Part shown: positions 57,327 through 64,000 of the stretch, in pieces
Position numbering within the stretch: the first letter of the stretch is position 1
How the letters are laid out: each line of letters begins with the position of its first letter
Assembly (NCBI RefSeq): GCF_032878975.1
Contig: NZ_CP043875.1
Coordinates: 1,976,370-2,040,369 of the forward strand
DNA from: Methanoplanus sp. FWC-SCC4
GTDB lineage: Archaea > Halobacteriota > Methanomicrobia > Methanomicrobiales > Methanomicrobiaceae
Direction of reading: 5' to 3'
Length of the DNA stretch: 64,000 nucleotides
Translations under genes and position numbers: made by a program
Notes under the pieces: model-generated
Seen by the model: the letters and a program-made list of their open reading frames with translations, nothing else
Database searches by the model: none
What the model was told of the DNA's origin: nothing

Positions 57327-58574
57327 ATGGATATCAATCCAGAGATAATAGAAAGAATCTCCCGGAATATTGAGGAAAAAGGCGGTTCTGCAGATAAAAA
57401 CAGAATCATTTCTAAAATGAACCTTCTTGTATCGGAGTTTTCAATTCCGGCAGAAGAGGCTGAGAGAACAGTTACAAATGAGATTATTCGTGAACAAAAT
57501 CTCAACTTTTCAGGTTCATCATCCGGTTCCGGAGAAACAGTACCGATAGCAGACGCAAACCCGGGAGACTGGGTTACAGTCGAGGGAAAGATCGTTTCGG
57601 TTTCAACTCCGCCATCCCCCTCAATGGCTCAGACAGGAATTATTTCGGATGAGTCGGGAGCCATCAGATTTGTTGTCTGGGCAAAGGCAAACGCGCCTTT
57701 GATGGAGGAGCTGAAATGGTACAGAATCGAGTCGGCAACAGTTGATGAATATCGTGGTGCGTCAAGCATGAAAATCCATTCAGGCACTACGATTACGGAG
57801 ATTGAAGAGGACAGGCCGCTTATGCCCGAACCGGTACCGATTTCAGATCTTAAGCCGGGCGTTGGAACAATCAGGGCCAAGGTTATTCAGAACTGGGAAC
57901 CGCGCCATGAAAGAATGTTTCAGTCCGGAATGCTGGGGGATGAAACAGCCACTATCTCATTCATATCCTGGAAAAGCGAAAACAACCAGAAGCTTGAGGA
58001 AGGAAAGGTTTACAACATTTACTACGCAGGAGTGGATGAATATCAGGGCAGGCTTTCCCTGAATATCACCGATGCAATGCCTCTTGAGGATGAAAATGCC
58101 GATATTGATGTCGCATCAGGCAATGTAACACTCTCCGGTGCTTTTGTACACATGGGAAGCAATTCAGGACTTATTAAAAGATGCCCGGTCGAAGGGTGCA
58201 ACAGGGCCTTAAACCGCCAGAACTTCTGCCCTGTTCATGAAATCCAAAACGACTTCAGATACGATTTAAGGATTACAGGCTTCCTGGACGACGGAAATAA
58301 AGCAACAAGTGTTCTTATAAAAAGAGAAGAAGTTGAAACGATTACAGGAACAACTCTTGAAAAGGCAATAGAGATGGCAGAGAACAATCCTCTCGGATTT
58401 GATGATGTTCTCTTAAACATGCAGAAAGTGCTTGTCGGAAAATACCTAACCTGCCAGGGCAACGATATGGACGGAACCCTCCTTGTTAAGAAGTGTAATA
58501 TTCAGGAATATGATACAACCGGTCATACAAATCTGATAAACAGGGCGGCAGAAAAAACAGGGGGCAAAGAATAA
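57327..58574 (+). CDS. rpa: Replication protein A, OB-fold and zinc finger
   Basis: 415 residues. Archaeal single-strand DNA-binding protein: an N-terminal helical part (about 1-60), two clear OB folds (GDWVTVEGKIVSVSTPPSPS ... IRFVVWAK; GVGTIRAKVIQNWEPRHERM ... ISFISWKS), a further OB-like part, and a C-terminal zinc site CPVEGCNRALNRQNFCPVH. It protects single-stranded DNA in replication and repair. ATG 57327 follows GGAGATGTG. An earlier in-frame start at 57300 lies too close to the promoter. The stop overlaps the next start by one base (TAATG). Confidence 0.93.
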   Translation: MDINPEIIERISRNIEEKGGSADKNRIISKMNLLVSEFSIPAEEAERTVTNEIIREQNLNFSGSSSGSGETVPIADANPGDWVTVEGKIVSVSTPPSPSMAQTGIISDESGAIRFVVWAKANAPLMEELKWYRIESATVDEYRGASSMKIHSGTTITEIEEDRPLMPEPVPISDLKPGVGTIRAKVIQNWEPRHERMFQSGMLGDETATISFISWKSENNQKLEEGKVYNIYYAGVDEYQGRLSLNITDAMPLEDENADIDVASGNVTLSGAFVHMGSNSGLIKRCPVEGCNRALNRQNFCPVHEIQNDFRYDLRITGFLDDGNKATSVLIKREEVETITGTTLEKAIEMAENNPLGFDDVLLNMQKVLVGKYLTCQGNDMDGTLLVKKCNIQEYDTTGHTNLINRAAEKTGGKE

Positions 58575-59161
58575 TGCCGGAAAACCAGAAAAACCAAAGA
58601 CAGACGGTCAGTTATGTAAGAGAGCCTGCAAAGCGTGTCTTTGCTTCAGAACTTCGCGAGTCAAGACTTCAGTTTAAGGACGGAAGTGATGAAAAAAGCC
58701 CTGCATATGTGATGCTCCCGACAGGCGAGAGATGCAACAGAATCTTCTTCTGCGGCCAGATGACACAAAAAGAGAGACGCGGAGATCAGAACATGTTTTA
58801 CTCTGTCCGTGTTACTGACCCCACAGGTATCTTTTTCATAAACGCGGGAAGTTACCAGCAGGATGCAATGCAGCAGATCTCACAGATTGAACCTGGTGCC
58901 TATGTTGCAGTCATAGGAAAACCGTCAATAAGGGAAACGGATGACGGTTCGGTATTCATCACCATAAGAGCAGAAAGTGTCTCGGAAATCGACCTTGAAA
59001 CATGCAGAATCTGGGTTGATGACACCGCAAGGCTGACCCTCGACCGCCTCGATCAGTTTGGAAACACTGATGATTCAAAGAAGGCAGACCAATTTTACAA
59101 CACAAATATACAGGGCTTAAGAGAGATGGTGTACAACGCACTAATTAGAGCCGATATCTAA
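58574..59161 (+). CDS. RPA-associated protein (COG3390)
   Basis: 195 residues. It carries an OB-like middle (CNRIFFCGQMTQKERRGD ... VRVTDPTGIFFINAGSYQQD) and acidic/helical ends, the pattern of the archaeal RPA-associated proteins (Rpap) that sit next to rpa and bind RPA. Translationally coupled to rpa (TAATG). It probably works with RPA in repair and replication. Confidence 0.85.
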   Translation: MPENQKNQRQTVSYVREPAKRVFASELRESRLQFKDGSDEKSPAYVMLPTGERCNRIFFCGQMTQKERRGDQNMFYSVRVTDPTGIFFINAGSYQQDAMQQISQIEPGAYVAVIGKPSIRETDDGSVFITIRAESVSEIDLETCRIWVDDTARLTLDRLDQFGNTDDSKKADQFYNTNIQGLREMVYNALIRADI

Positions 59162-59455
59162 AAATTAACCAGAATTTAAAAGAGATAATATCATAAGAAA
59201 ATGTAAATTCCGGTTTCAGATGGAAATGATACTCACATTTTCATCAGAGAGTGCCTGGAAAAAATATTTCCATGCATTTTTTTCTTTTACAGGAGTTTTC
59301 ATTAATTTAAAATTCATAAAGACCTCACAGGATCGCAACTTATCCTGATAATCAAATAAAAATTGTTTTAATCATTAAAGGATTCAATAATTTGTTAAAG
59401 TTCACCGGATAACCAATTTATTACAATAATCCTTTTTAATCGCAGGTAAAACAAA

Positions 59456-59905
59456 ATGTCGGCAAATCGTGATCTGGAGAATAAAAGACGTGCACTTGCA
59501 GGTTACCTCGGGGTCGGTCCGGACAAAATCACAGATTCAAAAGGAACAATATACTCATTTAAGGCATTTTACCACGGGCCTAACAGGGCATATCTCGTAC
59601 TTAATGAAATAGAAGCAAATGTAGCTGCAAGAAGGGCAATAAAATCAAGATTATGGCTGATTGCTCTCGAATCAATATATTCGTACTTTGATATTGATTC
59701 ATATCCTGCCGATGCACTCGACAAAATCCCGCATGATCAGATTCGAAAGATCAATGCAGAAATTGTAACGCTTGTCGAGAAAAGCTGCGGAACAGAAATT
59801 CTTGCTGAAAAAATGCTTAAGCTTGGAAACCGGTCCAATATACTCGCAGACTACGACCAAAAAGAGATCAGATTCGAAGACTACTATATCTACAGACTTT
59901 TTTGA
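59456..59905 (+). CDS. Hypothetical methanogen protein
   Basis: 149 residues, soluble, no membrane helix, no Cys-rich motif. AGGTAAAACAA precedes the ATG at 59456. Conserved-looking segments: LAGYLGVGPDKITDS, ANVAARRAIKSRLWLIA and EIRFEDYYIYRLF. I do not recognise the family. About 300 bases of AT-rich DNA (59162-59455) upstream hold no gene that I can support. Confidence 0.65.
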   Translation: MSANRDLENKRRALAGYLGVGPDKITDSKGTIYSFKAFYHGPNRAYLVLNEIEANVAARRAIKSRLWLIALESIYSYFDIDSYPADALDKIPHDQIRKINAEIVTLVEKSCGTEILAEKMLKLGNRSNILADYDQKEIRFEDYYIYRLF

Positions 59906-60131
59906 AAAATCCCTAATAATTCAAAAAGGCGAATTGTCCAGGGTTTTACCGGATAATATTCCCCTAAACTATGATTTTCATCCGCTATGCACAAAAGGCA
60001 TGCAAAAAAGATATGCCCATAATTAATAAAAGACCATATTTATTAAGGAGATATATCAAGAAGTTAATTTAAAACTTCATTTTATTTATTTAGATATTTG
60101 GAATTATAAACACCAGGAAGGTGAGGGGAAA

Positions 60132-62141
60132 ATGACACTTGAAGAGATTACGACTGCTCTGAAATCAGCAATAAACGGAGATTACGGTATAAGGATAAAC
60201 ACAGAAGGATTAAACAAAGAATATCTCGAGCTCGCAGAAACAATAAACAAGGCAGTAGAATCCCTAACAGAGGCAAAAAAAAACGGGGAAAGCATGTCCC
60301 TGATGTTTTACCAAAATCCGTTACCGATGGTTCTCATAGACAGGGATTTCAAACCGGTCGATATGAATCTGTCATATGAAAAAATGATGGGAAAATCCAA
60401 AGCCGAGCTTTTTAATACCTCTGTGAATGACTACAGCGTCAGGCTGATTAAAGGGGATACAACCGACAAATTGTTTTCATCAGGCAGGGATACAAAATGT
60501 GAACTTGAATTTACATATAAAGACGGCAGGGCCTTAATTGCTGAACAATACGGGGTGCCTCTTAAAGATAATTCAGGAAACATCCAAAATGCTCTCTTCA
60601 TATTCAACGATATAACCAAAGAACGAAAAGAGGAAGAAAATAACAAAAAGCAGCTTTTAAAAATTAAGGATCTCCAGAAAAGATCCGAGGTCATCGTACA
60701 GCAAAATCCGATGCCAATCATTCTTGCAGACAAAAAATTCAATATAAAGGTCGTAAATGAAGCATACATAAACCTCAGCGGAATTGAACGCGAAAAGCTT
60801 CTTTCAATGAGCCTGAGGGATTTTGAACTTCTTGATACAAAAGGACAGGGGCTCAAATATGTCTTTGAAACCAAAAAAAGAAGCTATGCGGAAGTAACAG
60901 TTCGGTTTTCAAAGGGAGATGCCATTTTAGAGCAGTACGGAATACCTGTACTGGACCACAATAATGAAATCTCCGACATACTCATCGTCTACAATGACAT
61001 TACAGAGACCAGAAAACAGCATGAAGAGATTGAAAATCTAATGAATGATGCCAGAGCAAGAGCACTGGCCTTAGAAGAAAGCATAGATGAGGTAGCGGAG
61101 GGTATGACTGAATTAAGGGCAGGAAACTTCACATACGAAATACCCGTAAAAGATAATGATCCCCTCATTTTGTTAAAAGAAAATTACAATGCCGCAGTCG
61201 TTGAAAACAGAAAGCTCTTCAGGGGTGCCCTTACAGCTGTGACGGAGATCGAAAACAGCATGGAGGATGCTCTAAACGGAACTACGGATATTGCAAAAGC
61301 TTCAGAGCAGGTTGCAGTCAACAGCCAGTCAGCCGCTGAAGTTTCAAACAGACTCTTTCTGGAGATTGACGGAATCACGCATGCAATTTCAGACCTCTCC
61401 GCATCAAACGAAGAGATTGCAAGTACATCCCAGGAAATTCTGGATCAGTCAAACAGCGTAAGCAAAAAAGGAAATGAGGCCCGGGACATTGGCCATGAAG
61501 CAACTGAAAAAATGAATTCCGTTGCAAAAATAACAAAAGAAAGCGTTCTGGAAATAGAGGAGCTAAACACACAGCTTCATGAAATAAACACTGTCGTAAA
61601 GATGATTACCGAAATCACAAACCAGATTAACATGCTTGCCCTCAACGCTGCAATTGAAGCAGCACGTGCAGGCGAACACGGAAGAGGTTTTGCGGTTGTC
61701 GCAGGAGAGGTAAAAAATCTTGCAGGCGAGGCAAGAAGCGCTACAGAAAAAATTGATTATGTAATTGATTCAATACAAAAGAGAAGTGAAGAGACCGTAA
61801 GTTCGATCAAATCCGCCAATGCAGAAGTAATATCCGGAGTAAGCAGCGTAAATCTGACAATAGAATCGCTTAACGGCATAGTTGAGGGATCTAATCAGGT
61901 CTCATTAAACATGAGTGAGATTGTAAAGGCAATTGAGGATCAGGCAAATATCACAACCAGAATTGTAGCCGACGCCGAAAAAGGCAACAACCTGACACAA
62001 AAATCCCAGACTGAAATTGAAGAACTTGCAGCACTTTCTGAAGAGACAAATGCCTCTGTGGAAGAGATAAACAGTGCAATAAATGAAGTTACAGACCTTG
62101 CACAGGAACTAGAAAAGTCGTTATCACATCTTAAGGTGTAG
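60132..62141 (+). CDS. Cytoplasmic methyl-accepting chemotaxis protein with PAS domains
   Basis: 669 residues with no membrane helix, so a soluble receptor. Two PAS modules ([40 protein letters not shown]), a helical HAMP-like linker ([19 protein letters not shown]), then the signalling domain with hairpin tip [20 protein letters not shown] and [18 protein letters not shown]. It passes an internal signal to CheA through CheW, whose gene is next. GAAGGTGAGGGGAAA is a strong ribosome site. No cheA or cheB lies in this window. Confidence 0.94.
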   Translation: MTLEEITTALKSAINGDYGIRINTEGLNKEYLELAETINKAVESLTEAKKNGESMSLMFYQNPLPMVLIDRDFKPVDMNLSYEKMMGKSKAELFNTSVNDYSVRLIKGDTTDKLFSSGRDTKCELEFTYKDGRALIAEQYGVPLKDNSGNIQNALFIFNDITKERKEEENNKKQLLKIKDLQKRSEVIVQQNPMPIILADKKFNIKVVNEAYINLSGIEREKLLSMSLRDFELLDTKGQGLKYVFETKKRSYAEVTVRFSKGDAILEQYGIPVLDHNNEISDILIVYNDITETRKQHEEIENLMNDARARALALEESIDEVAEGMTELRAGNFTYEIPVKDNDPLILLKENYNAAVVENRKLFRGALTAVTEIENSMEDALNGTTDIAKASEQVAVNSQSAAEVSNRLFLEIDGITHAISDLSASNEEIASTSQEILDQSNSVSKKGNEARDIGHEATEKMNSVAKITKESVLEIEELNTQLHEINTVVKMITEITNQINMLALNAAIEAARAGEHGRGFAVVAGEVKNLAGEARSATEKIDYVIDSIQKRSEETVSSIKSANAEVISGVSSVNLTIESLNGIVEGSNQVSLNMSEIVKAIEDQANITTRIVADAEKGNNLTQKSQTEIEELAALSEETNASVEEINSAINEVTDLAQELEKSLSHLKV

Positions 62142-62170
62142 GTTAGATTAACAAAGGAATCTGAAGCCAT

Positions 62171-62653
62171 ATGACAATAATTGACATCGTAGAATTTGAG
62201 ATTGGAAATGAGCATTACGCACTGGACATTAATCTTGCAAGGGAAATCGTGGAGATGGTGGAGATCACCCCGGTTCCAAGAGCCCCTGATATTATTGCAG
62301 GTATTATCAATCTGAGGGGAGAGATTACAAATATTATTAATCTGAGTCATATTCTCAATCTTAAAGAAAAAAATGAGCGCAAAGAACAGAAAATAATTGT
62401 CCTTGTACCGGAAGCCGCAGAAGGATCAAATGTGGGAATAATTGTCGATGATGTACAATCTGTCCTCCAGGTTTCAGGAGAAGATATTGAAGCCATAAAA
62501 GGAGACCTTGCAGGTGATGCCTATGTCAGGGGAGTTATCAAAGTTCCCGATTCATCCGCCACAGATGACAGTGACAAGTCAAAAAAACTGATTATCTGGC
62601 TGGATATAGGCGAACTTTTACACGACATGCTTGAATCTGCAAAAAGAAGATAA
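62171..62653 (+). CDS. cheW: CheW chemotaxis coupling protein
   Basis: 160 residues, CheW SH3-like domain: VEFEIGNEHYALDINLAREI, IAGIINLRGEITNIINL, VGIIVDDVQSVLQVS, all typical. It links the MCP above to the CheA kinase. It has AAGGA upstream and a 29-base gap after the MCP, so the two form one unit. A C-terminal Ser/Asp-rich insert (DSSATDDSDKSKK) is unusual but short. It is convergent with the antiporter gene, 5 bases between stops. Confidence 0.95.
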   Translation: MTIIDIVEFEIGNEHYALDINLAREIVEMVEITPVPRAPDIIAGIINLRGEITNIINLSHILNLKEKNERKEQKIIVLVPEAAEGSNVGIIVDDVQSVLQVSGEDIEAIKGDLAGDAYVRGVIKVPDSSATDDSDKSKKLIIWLDIGELLHDMLESAKRR

Positions 62654-62658
62654 TTTTT

Positions 62659-63786
62659 TCATGCGGGGTTCTTCTTCCCTGCAATTATTTTTTTAAAATA
62701 TTTTTTCAGATGTTTTGAATATTTACCGGTAAGGCCGCCTATGATTGAAGTCACGAGAACCATCACGGCAACGGTGCCGGAAATTAAGGGTGATCCATAA
62801 TATCCTGCAATTGCAAGTGAGAATTCACCCCTTGATGTAGTCTCTGACCATATGTCAATGCCTGACCAGTAACTCCCGTGAATTTTTTTGCCTATGAGAA
62901 TTCCGGAGATCAGTTTACTTAATATCGCAAGGATTGAAAGGCCGAGGACCGGCACTATTGGAATGCCATTTGAAAGATCAACGGAAATTCCAAAAAATAC
63001 AAAGAATATTATCAGAAATATATCCCTAAACGGCATTGCATGCTTCTCAAGCAGTTCGGGACTTGTAACCGAAAGTGCTGTTCCAAGGGCAATTGCAGTC
63101 AGGGTTTCAGGGATACCGACAATATCCGAAATTCCTGCCACTGTTAATACAAGCGTAAACGTAAACAAAAGCGGAAGTTCATCATCACGCGACAGAAGTG
63201 CGGATATCTTTGATTTAAAGCCATATACAAGAACAAAGAATGCTGCAATCACCATAAATGCCATTCCCAGAGTTTCTAAAGGATTTTCTCCGGATGCTGA
63301 GAAGAAAACAATGATGAAGAGCAGAATTATGTCCTCAAAGACCATAAGCCACAATATAGTCTCGGATTCAGGTGCCGCCAGTTTTCTGTTTTCAATAAGT
63401 GAAGCAACCGCCATTGCAGAGCTGCTTATGTAAAAGGCACATGCAATAACCACTGCCTCTTCAACCGGAAAACCAAGGAGAACAGAACCAAAAAATCCTA
63501 ACATTATGTTTATTCCAAGATCAATCGTTCCCGAAGAGACAAAGGAGCCCTTCCTTCCTATCAGTTCGGAAGGCTTGAGCTCAAGACCCATTGTGAACAA
63601 CAGAAATATCAGACCCAGACTTGTAAGAAAGTCTGAGATTTCACTTGTCTGAACAATACCAAGACCGCTTGCACCAAGAATCAGTCCGGCAAGCATATAG
63701 AGAGGTATTGGCGGGAAGTTGAACTTCTTTGATATGATTGCAAAGCACAGGCAAAAAAACAGAGCAAGAGCTATGCCTTCCATCAT
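62659..63786 (-). CDS. KefB/CPA2-type monovalent cation:proton antiporter
   Basis: 375 residues with about 11-12 membrane helices. CPA2 motifs: PPIPLYMLAGLILGASG near the N-terminus, LLFTMGLELKPSELIGRKGS, a potential ion-site SSSAMAVASLIENRKL, LMVFEDIILLFIIVF (ED motif) and GEFSLAIAGY in the last part. No RCK domain on this chain; the separate RCK subunit is encoded just upstream with an ATGA overlap. It likely exchanges K+ or Na+ for H+. Confidence 0.92.
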   Translation of the reverse strand: MMEGIALALFFCLCFAIISKKFNFPPIPLYMLAGLILGASGLGIVQTSEISDFLTSLGLIFLLFTMGLELKPSELIGRKGSFVSSGTIDLGINIMLGFFGSVLLGFPVEEAVVIACAFYISSSAMAVASLIENRKLAAPESETILWLMVFEDIILLFIIVFFSASGENPLETLGMAFMVIAAFFVLVYGFKSKISALLSRDDELPLLFTFTLVLTVAGISDIVGIPETLTAIALGTALSVTSPELLEKHAMPFRDIFLIIFFVFFGISVDLSNGIPIVPVLGLSILAILSKLISGILIGKKIHGSYWSGIDIWSETTSRGEFSLAIAGYYGSPLISGTVAVMVLVTSIIGGLTGKYSKHLKKYFKKIIAGKKNPA

Positions 63787-64000
63787 GGCTTTATAAATTC
63801 CTCCTCAAATCTTTTCAGCTGTTCAGACTCTCCAATGACAAGCACGGAATCACCTTTTAAAAAGACGAAATCAGCCGGAGGATTGACCTGACTTTCCCCC
63901 CTGCGACTCACTGCAACAACCGTTGCGCCGGTCTTTGAACGTATCTGAAGATCCAAAAGCCGTTTCCCGTCAACCCTTTCATTAAGGTGATATGTATGAA
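63783..64000 (-). CDS. RCK/TrkA-C subunit of the antiporter, 3' part
   Basis: Only the last 72 or so codons are in the window; the gene enters from beyond 64000. The sequence is a TrkA-C domain: RLLDLQIRSKTGATVVAVSR, then NPPADFVFLKGDSVLVIGES and QLKRFEEEFIKP before TGA. The stop TGA (63785-63783) overlaps the antiporter ATG, so the regulatory subunit is made first and couples with the pump. The N-terminal part, with any NAD-binding TrkA-N, is not visible. Confidence 0.85.
   Translation of the reverse strand, partial: HTYHLNERVDGKRLLDLQIRSKTGATVVAVSRRGESQVNPPADFVFLKGDSVLVIGESEQLKRFEEEFIKP

Overview
The window looks like a chromosomal segment of a mesophilic methanogenic archaeon, most likely order Methanomicrobiales (Methanoplanus/Methanolacinia-like). 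The genus is an inference from gene content and codon style. Archaeal marks seen directly are a 7S SRP RNA gene, aEF-1beta, a deoxyhypusine synthase family protein, an archaeal RPA with its partner protein, TATA-box promoters, and a 16S 3' tail (GGATCACCTCC) matched by GGTGAT/GGAG ribosome binding sites. Methanogen marks are the methanofuran enzyme MfnE, the RuMP isomerase HxlB, iron-sulfur flavoprotein and DUF362/ferredoxin redox proteins, and CbiZ corrinoid salvage. Nearly every gene is vertical-looking housekeeping, transport or signalling. No insertion sequence, prophage, integrase or CRISPR array is visible.

Layout. 0-2 kb: a heavy-metal P1B ATPase. 2.2-7.7 kb (minus): one rRNA operon in the order promoter region, 16S, tRNA-Ala, 23S, tRNA-Cys, 5S, with long processing stems around 16S and 23S. 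7.7-15 kb: ilvD, a glycine betaine ABC transporter (opuAA-AB-AC) and a sodium:solute symporter. 15-25.6 kb: tRNA-Ser, an HTH-PAS sensor, a HEAT protein, two Cys-rich paralogues flanking a MoaD/SAMP-like protein and a DUF1835 protein, a potassium channel and an 1160-residue receiver-GAF-PAS histidine kinase. 25.9-34.6 kb: an ABC-2 exporter with a NEW3 surface protein, UspA, a second ABC-2 pair, DUF362-ferredoxin and an iron-sulfur flavoprotein. 35.5-40.6 kb: a sensor kinase broken by a T8 frameshift, then a membrane kinase/response regulator pair. 40.7-49.2 kb: a DUF523-deoxyribosyltransferase fusion, Tsr3, a methyltransferase, a secreted phospholipase D-like protein, MfnE, a zinc ribbon, aEF-1beta, malate dehydrogenase, SRP RNA, a Zn-ribbon methyltransferase and HxlB. 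49.3-59.2 kb: an orphan protein, small enzymes, tRNA(CAU), a rhomboid-like protein, a DHS-like/pyrF pair, an NrdD-like/CbiZ pair, DUF1858 and the RPA operon. 59.4-64 kb: an orphan protein, a cytoplasmic MCP with CheW, and a KefB-type antiporter with its RCK subunit, which runs off the window.

The themes are osmotic and ion homeostasis (OpuA, SSS symporter, K+ channel, KefB/RCK), dense sensory signalling (at least five PAS proteins, an MCP and CheW), and translation or coenzyme housekeeping. The leads I rate highest are: the standalone glycyl-radical-loop protein translationally coupled to CbiZ; the T8 frameshift in an ABC_sub_bind sensor kinase that a -1 shift would repair; a 17-bp element shared by the RPA promoter and an orphan-gene promoter at the same distance from each TATA-like box; DHS active-site substitutions; and an SRP RNA gene with its promoter inside the upstream gene and malate dehydrogenase about a dozen bases downstream.
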